This document shows, piece by piece, positions 15,169-24,013 of a DNA stretch of 34,590 nt. The notes under the pieces are model-generated. The model had not been told where the DNA came from. It was given only the letters and a program-made list of their open reading frames with translations, and searched no databases. Every line of letters begins with the position of its first letter. Position 1 is the stretch's first letter. Source of the DNA: Treponema sp. Its GTDB lineage: Bacteria > Spirochaetota > Spirochaetia > Treponematales > Treponemataceae. A program made the position numbers and the translations under genes. Location of the stretch: positions 1-34,590 of the forward strand of contig JAILPY010000192.1 in the NCBI GenBank assembly GCA_024699235.1. Direction: 5' to 3'.

Positions 15169-17126
15169 TATTCCTGCACCTCAAATAAAGCCTTGATATC
15201 TTCCTTATGCTTTTTACCCTGAACATCAGCTGGAAGCCTGTCTACAAAGCGCCATTTCTTTGGAATGACAACATTCTCAAAATATTGCATAAGATAATCA
15301 TGGAAAAAATTATTCAGCACGAGTTTTTTTTCGCCTTCAAATTTCTTTTTCCCTTCATCATTCAGTTCAACAGCAGCTGCAAGATACTGACGCCTGTCTT
15401 CCATAGCAATAACTTTAACATCTGCTACGAGACCAGTCTGCACAATGCGGTTTTCAACTTCAGTCATAGAAATGCGCTTTTCTTCAATCTTTACAATTGA
15501 ATCAATCCTGCCCCGCAAAAAGAATGTACCGTCATCATTAATATCAACTAAATCTGCCGTTGCAAAGCCAGCAGGATCCTTAATATAAGGAGAAATAATC
15601 ACAAGACAGCCATCGTCACCTTTCCATACTTTTGCATTGTCAAAAGGGGTCCATGCAAGACCATTCTTAGACTGCCTGTAAGCAATTCCACTCGTTTCTG
15701 TTGAACCATATACTTCCAAAGGCCAAAATCCGAACACTTCATCAGTCCTTTTTGCAACTTCTGGAGTAAGAACGCCGCCGCTTGTAAAAATAAAGCAATT
15801 CTTTAAAGGAAGCTTATCTTCAACATCAACAGTACGCTTTAAGAATGCTGGCGTTGCAATAATCATATATTCTGAATCCTGCAAAGATTCAAATTCTTCT
15901 GGAAACTCAATCCTATTTCGGCGGAATGGAACTCCCAATGAAAAAGGAAGGGAAATGCCAAATAAAAAGCCATAGATATGATGCTGGCTCACGGTCGTAA
16001 CAAGACGGCGCTTTCTGAATTCATCTCCCCATTTTTCTATGATAAAGGCATTATCCTTTTCAAATTCAGTCATTCTCTGCCTTACGCCTTTCGGTTTTCC
16101 TGTACTGCCAGAAGTATACATAAGGATTTTGGTCTCGTCAGAACTGAAAGCAGGAGCTGTACGAATCTGATTTTCTGAAGGACTTTCGCAATTTTCAATG
16201 ACAGAAGGAATATGAACAGAATCTGCTGCTTGCTGGTCAGTAAAAAACGTAACGCCATCGCCTTTTATTTCCTTTATAAAGGCTTCTGAAATATTTTGAG
16301 TAAGAAGAACAGTCTTTTTACACTGTAAAAGGGCCGCAAACGTTACAAGAAAATACCAGTAATCTTCACAGTGCAAAATAAATTCCTTAGAATCAAACTG
16401 TGAAATCACAGAGCGCATTTTTGCAGTATCTGTTAAAAAATCAAGCCATGTCTTATAAGATTTTTCCGACCAGATATTTTCGTAGCATAGAATATAGTCA
16501 TCAGGACGCGAATCCGCCCTGAATGTAGAAATAGTATAAACGCCTTCCATTTTTTTATTTATAAATCTCCTTACAATAAATTCAAAAGCAAAAAGCATTC
16601 CCATAAGAATGTAAGAAATAAATCCAGTATATACAGACCAAACTGCATAACTGCATGAAAATGCCGTAAATGCTGCAATAAAACCATTTATAATAAAAAA
16701 CATGCACCAGACAATGCAAACTTTCTTACAGTAAGATTCTACTGCCTTTTGACGGGGAGAATCAATTATAGACTTATCAGCAAGAGCAGCAAATCGGAAA
16801 ATAATAGACGGTGGGAAAAAAAGCGTACTGCCAAATGCAACCAGAAAAGTTGCACTAATAGCAACAGAATATAATTTTAAGAAAATCGCCTGATTACTGA
16901 CAAAGCAGACAGTCCCTGCCAAAAGAAAAAGTACAGAAGGAACAACAGAACGCCCCTTAACACCTTTTCCTCTGCCTGTAGCATTCAAAAAAAATGCAAA
17001 TCCTAAAGCCATCATGCATAAAGCCAAAATTCTGACAGGCAGCTTAAAAACTACCAGCATGGTAAATACCATGACTGGATATAATGCAGACAGTATAAAA
17101 AAAAGTATCTTAAGGAATTTTTTCAC
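15168..17126 (-). CDS. apeG-apeH: Membrane domain fused to acyl-AMP ligase (ApeG-ApeH fusion)
   Basis: 652 residues starting at GTG 17124-17126, whose first base is the last base of the upstream TAG. Residues 1-195 contain six or so hydrophobic helices of the COG4648 type. Residues 196-652 are an ANL-superfamily ligase: YTSGSTGKPKGV (337-348), YGSTETSG (473-480), RGRIDSIVKIEEKRI (538-552) and the catalytic Lys638 in LPADVQGKK. In aryl polyene pathways ApeH activates the aromatic starter (4-hydroxybenzoate type) and loads it on an ACP. ApeG and ApeH are commonly separate; here the ligase is tethered to the membrane by fusion. Confidence 0.87.
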   Translation of the reverse strand: MKKFLKILFFILSALYPVMVFTMLVVFKLPVRILALCMMALGFAFFLNATGRGKGVKGRSVVPSVLFLLAGTVCFVSNQAIFLKLYSVAISATFLVAFGSTLFFPPSIIFRFAALADKSIIDSPRQKAVESYCKKVCIVWCMFFIINGFIAAFTAFSCSYAVWSVYTGFISYILMGMLFAFEFIVRRFINKKMEGVYTISTFRADSRPDDYILCYENIWSEKSYKTWLDFLTDTAKMRSVISQFDSKEFILHCEDYWYFLVTFAALLQCKKTVLLTQNISEAFIKEIKGDGVTFFTDQQAADSVHIPSVIENCESPSENQIRTAPAFSSDETKILMYTSGSTGKPKGVRQRMTEFEKDNAFIIEKWGDEFRKRRLVTTVSQHHIYGFLFGISLPFSLGVPFRRNRIEFPEEFESLQDSEYMIIATPAFLKRTVDVEDKLPLKNCFIFTSGGVLTPEVAKRTDEVFGFWPLEVYGSTETSGIAYRQSKNGLAWTPFDNAKVWKGDDGCLVIISPYIKDPAGFATADLVDINDDGTFFLRGRIDSIVKIEEKRISMTEVENRIVQTGLVADVKVIAMEDRRQYLAAAVELNDEGKKKFEGEKKLVLNNFFHDYLMQYFENVVIPKKWRFVDRLPADVQGKKHKEDIKALFEVQE

Positions 17127-17377
17127 TACTGGTTTTTGTTAATGTATGGCTCAAGCTTGTCAACAGCATCCTGTATTGTTTTTACAGACTTGAATACATC
17201 AGGATTTATGCGCTCTGAAATAAATTCCTTCATTTTTACGATTAAATCAACAAAATCAATAGAATCTAAATCAAGTTCATCCACAAGAAGAGATTCTGGA
17301 GTAATTTTTTCAGCTTCTATTTCAAAATCTTTTACAAGAATATCTTTTAGTCTGTTAAAAATTTCGTCTTTTGTCAC
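17126..17377 (-). CDS. apeF: Acyl carrier protein 2 (ApeF-like)
   Basis: 83 residues, four-helix ACP. The phosphopantetheine attachment Ser39 is in ELDLDSIDFVDL. It starts with GTG (17375-17377) preceded by AGGAG at six bases. It lies nine bases after the first ACP gene and shares one base with the next gene. Two tandem ACPs at the head of the operon are characteristic of aryl polyene clusters, one probably for loading and one for elongation. Confidence 0.92.
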   Translation of the reverse strand: MTKDEIFNRLKDILVKDFEIEAEKITPESLLVDELDLDSIDFVDLIVKMKEFISERINPDVFKSVKTIQDAVDKLEPYINKNQ

Positions 17378-17386
17378 AGTCTGCTC

Positions 17387-17650
17387 CTAAGCCTTTGCCC
17401 TTTCTGCAGTAATATACTCTGCAAGAGCATCAACGCTGGCAAAATGCTGCTTATTGTCACTATTCTCGCTTGAAAACTTTATGCCGAATTTCTTTTTTAA
17501 TGCAACGCCAAGCTCAAGGGCATCAATAGAATCTAATCCGAGTCCTTCTCCAAACAAAGGAGCGCTGTCATCAATATCTTCTGGCGTAATGTCTTCGAGT
17601 TCAAGAGAAGATATTATAACATCTTTTATTTCTTTCTTTAATGTGTCCAT
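17387..17650 (-). CDS. apeE: Acyl carrier protein 1 (ApeE-like)
   Basis: 87 residues from ATG 17648-17650. The attachment Ser41 is in GLGLDSIDALEL. The open frame runs ten codons further upstream, but the operon's -10 element lies inside that extension, so the shorter form is preferred. No Shine-Dalgarno is visible, and the leader would be only about four bases. First gene of the 12-gene operon. Confidence 0.9.
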   Translation of the reverse strand: MDTLKKEIKDVIISSLELEDITPEDIDDSAPLFGEGLGLDSIDALELGVALKKKFGIKFSSENSDNKQHFASVDALAEYITAERAKA

Positions 17651-17661
17651 ACGTGCCGTAA

Positions 17662-17690
17662 AGTATAGAAAAATACCCATAAAAAATCAA
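17662..17690 (-). promoter_or_regulatory. Promoter of the APE-like operon
   Basis: Minus strand TTGATT (17685-17690), 17-base spacer, TATACT (17662-17667). The -10 ends 11 bases before the ATG of the first ACP gene. It is the only good promoter seen for the operon and is back-to-back with the helicase promoter at 17734-17762. Confidence 0.65.
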
Positions 17691-17733
17691 CCGTAATGGG
17701 AATATTCATGCATTACCCCCATATTGCCTGCGG

Positions 17734-17762
17734 TATACAGCAAATGCCATTTTCATTACAAT
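17734..17762 (+). promoter_or_regulatory. Promoter of the hrpB-like gene, apparently leaderless
   Basis: TATACA (17734-17739), 17-base spacer, TACAAT (17757-17762), then seven bases to the ATG at 17770. No Shine-Dalgarno sequence is present. The predicted transcription start coincides with the start codon. Confidence 0.55.
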
Positions 17763-17769
17763 ACACTTC

Positions 17770-20100
17770 ATGTCATTAATGCTACAGCAGCTCCCCATTA
17801 CGCCACATTTAGACGCCATTTGCAAAACACTCAAGCAGTCCGACAGTCATTTTCTTGTATTGACCGCAGAAACAGGAGCCGGAAAATCAACAGCAGTACC
17901 TTTAGCCCTGCTAAAGCATTTTTCAAACAAAATCGTAATGCTGGAACCGCGGCGGATTGCAGTTCTTGCAGTTGCATCCAGGGTATCAGAACTTTTAGGG
18001 GAAGAAACAGGAGATACTGCCGGCTACACCATGCATCTGGAAAGAAAAGTTTCATCAAAAACCAGATTTACAGTAATGACAGAATCAATACTTACAAGAA
18101 TGATCCAGCAAGATCCGTCTCTAGACGGCATTGACGTAGTGGTAATTGACGAATTCCATGAACGAAGCATACATGCAGACCTTGCTCTCGCATTTTTAAA
18201 AGAAGCAATGGCCCTGCGTGACGATTTATACGTCATTGTAATGTCAGCGACAATTGACAGTGAAGGAATAGCCTCTTACCTTGGTACAAAAGAAAAACCT
18301 GCGCCTGTATATTCCGTTCCTGGAAAACTCTTTCCTGTAACAGTCTCATATTCAGGACAAATAACTCCTGCAGAAGCAGTCTTGCAGGAACTTTACAGCA
18401 GCCGGACAGGAAGCATACTTGCTTTTCTGCCTGGCATTTCAGACATACGCCGTACGGAACAGGAAATAAAAGAACAAGTTCCCGATGCATACATACAGAT
18501 CCTTCATAGCTCAATAAGCTTTTCAGAGCAGAAAAAAGTTCTTGCTTCCACAGAAATCCTCTCAAAAGAACTTAAAGGACGAAGAAGAGTTATACTTTCT
18601 TCTGCCATTGCAGAAACTTCACTCACAGTTCCAGACGTAACTGTGGTAATAGACAGCGGATTAAGCCGCATAAACCGCATGAACATAGACTGCGGCATGG
18701 AAACTCTTGTAACAGAAACTGAAAGCCTGTTTTCAGCCCGGCAAAGAATGGGGCGAGCGGGACGTACACAGGCAGGACACTGCATAAGACTTTGGAAAGA
18801 ACATGATGTCCTGCCTGAACGGACGCCTCCGGAAATTCTTCGGACAGACATAACGCCACTAGTACTTGAATGCGCCCAATGGGGTATTGCAGACAGGCTG
18901 TCCCTGAATTGGCTTGACGCACCTCCTCAAAATGCATGGAACAGTGCATTAAAACTTCTTGAACAGCTTGAATGCATAAAAGATAAAAGAATTACAAAGA
19001 AAGGCTGTGAAGTCCTAAACCTTCCGCTTCACCCCAGACTCGCATGCACAGCCCTTGCAGAAAACGGTTCAGGAAGAGCCCTTATCAGCATCCTAAAATA
19101 TTCAAGTTACAGGACATCTGCACCAAACATACAGAAGCGTTTTATAGACAATATAAAAGACAGGCTAAAAAAATGTAACTCATATCCAGTTGAAATTCCC
19201 CTGCTTGCAGGCTTTCCAGACCGAATTGCAAGAAACGTACAGGATTCAGCATATCAGTTTCCTTCTGGCAGGATGGCACAGCTGCCAAAAACAGAACAGC
19301 CTCCTTATCCCCACTGGATAATAGCACCGGAAGCTGATGCAGGAGAAAGAACAGGTCGAATTTACCAGTGGGAACCAATTGATGAAAATCAGGCATTAAA
19401 ATTTCTGACAGAGCATTCGAAGGAACAAACAGCCGTAGAATTTGCAGATAATTCTTCAAAGCTAAAAAAAACGCAATACACTCTGTATGGCAAAATAATC
19501 ATTTCAGAAAAAAGAATTCCTGCAACACAGGAAGATTTTGCACTTGCAGCCTGTAATGAAATAAAGACAAAAGGCATTCAATGGCTTTCTCTTTCGGACA
19601 GGACAAAACTGTTTTTACTGAGAGCAGAATTTTATATGCAGCATTCAAAAAAAGACATTCCTCTGCCGCTGCCGGACTATTTAAAGTCATGCGCTGAAGA
19701 ATGGCTTGTTCCATTCATTACATCCAATTCCATTAACGACGGAAACGTATTTCAGGCCATGCATTATTTTCTGGACGGAAATGCTGTTGACGAAAATGTT
19801 CCAGAAAGGATACGCGTTGCAAATGGAAAGAACTTTAAGATGACTTATAAAAAAAATGAAGAGACCGGAACAATAACCCCTGTTCTTGAAGTAATCATAC
19901 AGCAAATATTCGGTTGCCTTGAAACTCCAAAGATTATGGGCGTTCCAGTTCTTTTAAAATTGCTTTCCCCTGCAAGAAGACCTCTGCAAATTACAAATGA
20001 CCTTGCAGGATTCTGGAATGGCACATGGAACGACATTTGCAAGGAAATGAAGGGCCGCTATCCAAAGCACAACTGGGATTACACAATCTGTACTGAATGA
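17770..20100 (+). CDS. hrpB: HrpB-type DEAH-box ATP-dependent helicase
   Basis: 776 residues, close to the roughly 800 of HrpB proteins. Motif I GAGKST at 36-41, motif II DEFH at 127-130 (HrpB-type variant of DEAH), motif III SAT at 159-161, and motif VI RQRMGRAGRTQAGH. The C-terminal third carries the HrpB-specific domain ending in FWNGTWNDICKEMKGRYPKHNW. It is a putative RNA helicase of poorly known physiological role. It is divergent from the APE operon, with a promoter whose -10 is seven bases from the ATG. A second ATG at codon 4 is possible. Confidence 0.95.
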   Translation: MSLMLQQLPITPHLDAICKTLKQSDSHFLVLTAETGAGKSTAVPLALLKHFSNKIVMLEPRRIAVLAVASRVSELLGEETGDTAGYTMHLERKVSSKTRFTVMTESILTRMIQQDPSLDGIDVVVIDEFHERSIHADLALAFLKEAMALRDDLYVIVMSATIDSEGIASYLGTKEKPAPVYSVPGKLFPVTVSYSGQITPAEAVLQELYSSRTGSILAFLPGISDIRRTEQEIKEQVPDAYIQILHSSISFSEQKKVLASTEILSKELKGRRRVILSSAIAETSLTVPDVTVVIDSGLSRINRMNIDCGMETLVTETESLFSARQRMGRAGRTQAGHCIRLWKEHDVLPERTPPEILRTDITPLVLECAQWGIADRLSLNWLDAPPQNAWNSALKLLEQLECIKDKRITKKGCEVLNLPLHPRLACTALAENGSGRALISILKYSSYRTSAPNIQKRFIDNIKDRLKKCNSYPVEIPLLAGFPDRIARNVQDSAYQFPSGRMAQLPKTEQPPYPHWIIAPEADAGERTGRIYQWEPIDENQALKFLTEHSKEQTAVEFADNSSKLKKTQYTLYGKIIISEKRIPATQEDFALAACNEIKTKGIQWLSLSDRTKLFLLRAEFYMQHSKKDIPLPLPDYLKSCAEEWLVPFITSNSINDGNVFQAMHYFLDGNAVDENVPERIRVANGKNFKMTYKKNEETGTITPVLEVIIQQIFGCLETPKIMGVPVLLKLLSPARRPLQITNDLAGFWNGTWNDICKEMKGRYPKHNWDYTICTE

Positions 20101-20103
20101 CAG

Positions 20104-20637
20104 TTACAGGGCGTATGAACTTCCTGTTTCCAAATCTTTCCAGGAAAAACCGTTTTCATACACCATGTAAGAATGGCGGCTCTGTTCCTTTGGAATAGAA
20201 ACAGAGCCTGGATTCATATATATAAAACGTTCATGCTTCACATGCCTTGGCACATGAGTATGACCGCAGAGCAAAATGCATCCTTCTGCCATTGGCAGAG
20301 GATTTTCCTCATTAAAATGATGTCCGTGCGTTGCATAAACAATATTTTTACCCATTTCAACAACTGCATAATCTGCCATTATTGGAAAATCTAAGACCAT
20401 TTGGTCTACTTCAGTATCGCAGTTGCCCCGTACGCACAAAAGACATTCTTTCAACGGGTTTAACATTTCAATTACACGCTTCGGATTGTACTCTTCCGGT
20501 AAATCGTTGCGAGGTCCGTGATATAGCAAGTCTCCTAGCAAAAGAAGCCGGTCAGCCTTTTCAGCATAAAACACATCAATCATCTTGCGGCAATATTTTG
20601 CCGAGCCGTGAATATCAGATGCAATCATCCATTTCAT
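20104..20637 (-). CDS. yfcE: YfcE/MJ0936-type metallophosphodiesterase
   Basis: 177 residues, calcineurin-like fold of the small YfcE class: SDIHG (D8, H10), LLLLGDLLYHG (D36), VRGNCD (N72), ATHGHHF and CGHTHVPR metal ligands are all present, and MNPGSVSIPK is the family's C-terminal signature. It probably hydrolyses phosphodiesters in the cytosol with Mn2+. ATG 20635-20637 has GAGGT seven bases upstream. It is convergent with the helicase gene, with only three bases between the stops. Confidence 0.93.
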   Translation of the reverse strand: MKWMIASDIHGSAKYCRKMIDVFYAEKADRLLLLGDLLYHGPRNDLPEEYNPKRVIEMLNPLKECLLCVRGNCDTEVDQMVLDFPIMADYAVVEMGKNIVYATHGHHFNEENPLPMAEGCILLCGHTHVPRHVKHERFIYMNPGSVSIPKEQSRHSYMVYENGFSWKDLETGSSYAL

Positions 20638-20659
20638 TCTAATACCTCACGGCAATTAT

Positions 20660-20676
20660 ACAGTCAGACAGACTGT
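20660..20676 (-). terminator. Short hairpin after the His-rich gene
   Basis: ACAGTC / GACTGT (20660-20665, 20671-20676) with a 5-base loop between the His-rich gene and yfcE. It lacks a T-run, so it is a weak terminator candidate only. Confidence 0.25.
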
Positions 20677-20694
20677 TGCTCAACACAGGCTGTA

Positions 20695-21222
20695 TTACTT
20701 AACTTCCGCTCCATCATTGCCAGATTCTGACTTTTCTGATGCTTCAGAGGCACCATGATGCCTATAAAAGTCTCTATGACCAGAATAATCCTTGTTCACC
20801 CTTTCACTTGAACATTCATCATGTCCAAATTCCCTTCTGTGACCGGACCTAAAATTATGGCGTGAAGGCCAATTATTATGATTGCGTCCGCCATTGCGCG
20901 CTACGGCATTATGATGCCCGCTAAATCCTTTACAGCCTCCAAAACCGAAATGCTCATTTTCATGAGTTCTTTCAGAATAACGGCCTCTGCCATTATTTCT
21001 AGAACCTAAATGATTATCATAGTGCCTAAAGTCATGAGGTCCTCTTCCTGAATGCGACATCTCTGGACTTCTTCCCTCAAAAGGACAGTCAGAATGCCTT
21101 TCAAGTTTATTATCAGACCTTTCTTCTGCTTTATTTTCTGCAGGACTTGCAAAAACAGCCGAACAGCAAACAAATGCAACGGAAGTTCCAATAGCAATAA
21201 GCTTAACAATCTTCTTTACCAT
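20695..21222 (-). CDS. Small secreted His/Gly/Arg-rich protein
   Basis: 175 residues. Signal peptide MVKKIVKLIAIGTSVAFVCC then SAVFAS with likely cleavage near residue 26. The mature part is low-complexity and hydrophilic, with about 16 histidines scattered as GHH, RHH, GHR, GHD and similar, many Gly/Arg/Asn, and few hydrophobic residues. It may bind metal ions or polyanions in the periplasm, which is inference from composition. No known family is recognised. ATG 21220-21222 has AGGAG upstream. It is divergent from the secreted-protein/two-component/MATE operon, and the shared 163-base gap has dyad elements. Confidence 0.8.
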   Translation of the reverse strand: MVKKIVKLIAIGTSVAFVCCSAVFASPAENKAEERSDNKLERHSDCPFEGRSPEMSHSGRGPHDFRHYDNHLGSRNNGRGRYSERTHENEHFGFGGCKGFSGHHNAVARNGGRNHNNWPSRHNFRSGHRREFGHDECSSERVNKDYSGHRDFYRHHGASEASEKSESGNDGAEVK

Positions 21223-21258
21223 AATTTATCTCCTAAACAATCAGTACATTAAGTTGGC

Positions 21259-21339
21259 AAACCTTATGATACCAATATAATGCCAGCAAGAGTTTCATTC
21301 ATGAATCTTTAATAAATTAAACATAAGAAAACTCTTATG
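21259..21339. promoter_or_regulatory. Divergent control region with dyads
   Basis: Between the divergent genes: ATTCATGAAT palindrome (21297-21306), inverted pair CATAAG/CTTATG (21322-21327, 21334-21339), and CTTATGAT occurring twice (about 21263-21270 and 21334-21341). The neighbouring OmpR-type regulator is a candidate binder. No experimental support. Confidence 0.35.
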
Positions 21340-21372
21340 ATTTTCCTCTATCAATTTTATTCAAATATGATG

Positions 21373-21378
21373 TATTAT
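21373..21378 (+). promoter_or_regulatory. -10 element of the secreted-protein/TCS/MATE operon
   Basis: TATTAT at 21373-21378, seven bases before the ATG at 21386, with no Shine-Dalgarno and only a poor -35 (TATCAA around 21349). This is the same geometry as the other presumed leaderless starts here. Confidence 0.4.
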
Positions 21379-21385
21379 AGAAAAT

Positions 21386-21940
21386 ATGAAGAACTGTGCG
21401 GCGATAAAGCTAGTTTTTATAATTTTTCTCACATGCCTCTGCATTAACGTTCATGCACAGTCTCGAAGACAATCTGGCAAAAAGAATAATCCGCCATCCC
21501 ACAAGCACTCTTCATCTCAAAATTCAAATTCCACTTCAGTCCCTAATTGTGCAAATGAATTTTTAAACTTCAGGGGACAAAGAAAGCCTGTTGAATCTGA
21601 AGATTTTTATATGCAGGAACTGACAACTGGTGACTATAATCTTGAAACGCTTGTCATTACCCTGACATTCAATCAAATAATAAACCCTAAATCCATCAGG
21701 CTGGAAAACATTACAGTTAAAAATATAATACAGTACAATGTAATCAACATTTCATTCAATAAAGAAGGAACAAAAGTACGTCTTACAGTAAATGACCCCA
21801 TAGACTTCCCCATAAGCTTTTACATTTCTAACGTACAGTCATATAACGGAAAGACAGTTCCATCTATACTTGTAGATAACATTAATGACAATGAAACTTT
21901 TAAATACAATAAAGAGGAAGAACTGTGGCAAAAGTACTGA
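21386..21940 (+). CDS. Secreted protein of unknown function
   Basis: 184 residues. A signal peptide (IKLVFIIFLTCLCINVHAQ) is cleaved near residue 25. A Ser/Asn/Lys-rich linker (about 26-55) precedes a beta-strand-rich domain (about 60-180) with regular hydrophobic alternation, for example LETLVITLTFNQIINPKSIRL, reminiscent of a Big/Fn3-like sandwich, though no family is recognised. Its end overlaps the response regulator gene by 16 bases, so it is the first gene of that operon and may be the ligand or accessory protein of the kinase. Confidence 0.75.
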   Translation: MKNCAAIKLVFIIFLTCLCINVHAQSRRQSGKKNNPPSHKHSSSQNSNSTSVPNCANEFLNFRGQRKPVESEDFYMQELTTGDYNLETLVITLTFNQIINPKSIRLENITVKNIIQYNVINISFNKEGTKVRLTVNDPIDFPISFYISNVQSYNGKTVPSILVDNINDNETFKYNKEEELWQKY

Positions 21941-22611
21941 TTGTAGAAGACGATGAAGGCATTTCTGATTTTGTAAACCTTGAACTTCAGCATGAAGGAT
22001 ATTCCACAGCAGTTGCAGAGACAGGAAGGAAAGCACTAGAACTGTTTGAAGAATTCCAGCCAGACTTGATGCTTTTAGACATAATGCTGCCTGAATTGAG
22101 CGGCCTTGAAGTTCTCAGGCGCATACGGAAAACCTCAGAAATTCCAGTAATCCTGCTTACAGCACGGGGCGAAACTTTTGACAAAGTCAACGGCCTAAAT
22201 GCAGGAGCAGACGACTATCTTGCTAAGCCTTTTGAAATAGAAGAACTCCTCGCCAGAATGAGTGCAGTTTTACGGCGAACACAGCATGCAGCAACTTCTG
22301 CCAATATAAAAAACAGAGACCTTATCCTGTACCCACAAAGCATGACCGCTTCCTTTGCAGGGGAAACGCTTTCCCTGTCTAAAACAGAATTCTTAATGCT
22401 TAAATATTTCATGGAGAATTTAAATACAGTACTTTCAAGGGATTCTATAATTACTGCAGTATGGGGCAAAGACCACTTCATTGACGAAAATAACGTTGAC
22501 GTATATGTCGGTTACCTTCGCTCAAAGATTGATCAGGCTGCGGGAGAAACATATATAAAGACAGTCAGGGGTGCAGGATACATGATGACTGACGGAAACA
22601 TTTCAAAATGA
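21925..22611 (+). CDS. OmpR/PhoB-family response regulator
   Basis: 228 residues. The receiver has D9/D10, phosphoacceptor D52 in LLDIMLPELSG, T79 in LLTAR and K101 in AKPF. A winged helix spans about 130-226 with the LSKTEFLMLKYFM, VYVGYLRSKID and TVRGAGYMM signatures. It starts at GTG 21925 with GAGGAAG upstream and overlaps the kinase gene by ATGA. Confidence 0.95.
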   Translation: MAKVLIVEDDEGISDFVNLELQHEGYSTAVAETGRKALELFEEFQPDLMLLDIMLPELSGLEVLRRIRKTSEIPVILLTARGETFDKVNGLNAGADDYLAKPFEIEELLARMSAVLRRTQHAATSANIKNRDLILYPQSMTASFAGETLSLSKTEFLMLKYFMENLNTVLSRDSIITAVWGKDHFIDENNVDVYVGYLRSKIDQAAGETYIKTVRGAGYMMTDGNISK

Positions 22612-24011
22612 TAAAAACGTTTAATTCCGTTCCCGTTAAGCTTTCCCTCAGATTCATGATTATGCTTACGGCAGCGGTACTTACGCTGTCTGTACTATTT
22701 TCACTTGCCCTTCGGCACAATATCCGCATACAGCAACATACCGACCTAAGGAATTCTGCAGAAGAAATCATGCAGAAAATAAAAATTAAAAGCACATCAT
22801 TTTCTGTTCCGTATTTTATAAGTTATGTTGTTTACAACTCAGACACAAACGAGTCAATCTATTCAAACGATCCATTCCTTCCATTCCTTCAAGATTCAAA
22901 TGAAAAATCGCGCCGTTACATATCCAAGAACTTCTTTATAGACGGAGACTTAAATATTCTTTATTACGCAACGACATTAAAAGAAAAAGGAACGACTTAT
23001 ATCATAGAGACAGCATTAAATATGGATACAGACTCGTCATCCCTTTTATTGAAAGGCCTGCCAGAAACAATTGCCCTTGCTGTCATTCCTGTTCTGGTAC
23101 TATCATTCTTTGCTTCATTCATAATTACCCGAAATACAATAAAGCCAGTAGTTAAAATGACGCAAACTGCAAAATATATTGGCAGTGAAAATCTTGATAA
23201 AAGGCTTCCCGTAAAACATTCAGAGGAAAAGCTTGACGAAAATGACGAGCTTGCGCTTACATTCAATGACTTATTTGCAAGACTGAAGACAGACTTTGAC
23301 CGTGAAAAAAATTTTACAAGCGACGTTTCTCATGAATTAAAGACACCTGTAGCCGTCATTCTAGGACAGTCAAACTTACTTAGGAGATGGGGCAAAAATG
23401 ATGCCGTACAATTAGAAAAGTCTTTAGGCATAATTATAAAAGAAGCCCACTCAATGGAATCAATAATAACAAACCTGCTTCAGCTTTCAAGACTCGAAAG
23501 CGGCAGGCAGAAACCTGTAATTGAAAAGCTTCAGCTTCAGGAACTGTTTAAGCTTTTAAAAGAAGAAACCCATTCATATTCTCCAGAGACAACAGTTTCC
23601 ATCCAAGACAATGGCAACTGCACCGTATATACAGACAAGGAACTTTTACATCAGGTATGTACAGTCATAATTTCCAACAGCATAAAATTTACCGAAAGCG
23701 CAGATAAAAAAGCAGAAATAGGCATAAAATTCCAAAAAAACAAAAAAAGAAACACAGCAAGCATAGTAATCACTGATAACGGTCCTGGCTTTACAGAAGA
23801 ATCACTTCCGCACATATTTGACAGATTTTACAGGGGAGACAGTTCCCACAACAGAAAAGCCGGAGGATCAGGACTTGGACTTTCCATTGCCAAAACAATA
23901 ATGACAGCCTTAGGCGGAAGCATTTCCGCAAAAAACATATACTCAGGAAAAAATTCCAAAAAAGCTATAACTGGAGCAGAATTAAAGCTGACACTTCCAG
24001 TTTCCATATAA
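22608..24011 (+). CDS. Sensor histidine kinase (HAMP/HisKA/HATPase)
   Basis: 467 residues. TM1 at about 15-35, an extracytoplasmic domain about 36-152, TM2 about 153-174, HAMP about 175-230, phosphoacceptor H242 in SDVSHELKTPVAV, and the ATPase with VIISNSIKFTES, DNGPGF and GGSGLGLSIAK. It resembles the CusS/QseC/ArlS class that partners OmpR-type regulators. The stimulus is unknown. The ATG overlaps the regulator's TGA, and the MATE gene follows two bases after the stop. Confidence 0.94.
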   Translation: MIKTFNSVPVKLSLRFMIMLTAAVLTLSVLFSLALRHNIRIQQHTDLRNSAEEIMQKIKIKSTSFSVPYFISYVVYNSDTNESIYSNDPFLPFLQDSNEKSRRYISKNFFIDGDLNILYYATTLKEKGTTYIIETALNMDTDSSSLLLKGLPETIALAVIPVLVLSFFASFIITRNTIKPVVKMTQTAKYIGSENLDKRLPVKHSEEKLDENDELALTFNDLFARLKTDFDREKNFTSDVSHELKTPVAVILGQSNLLRRWGKNDAVQLEKSLGIIIKEAHSMESIITNLLQLSRLESGRQKPVIEKLQLQELFKLLKEETHSYSPETTVSIQDNGNCTVYTDKELLHQVCTVIISNSIKFTESADKKAEIGIKFQKNKKRNTASIVITDNGPGFTEESLPHIFDRFYRGDSSHNRKAGGSGLGLSIAKTIMTALGGSISAKNIYSGKNSKKAITGAELKLTLPVSI

Positions 24012-24013
24012 AA

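Noticed and set aside
17831..20042. Minus-strand open frames opposite the HrpB-like helicase
   Set aside because: Helicase motifs on the plus strand are unambiguous; the antisense frames show no domain or start signal.
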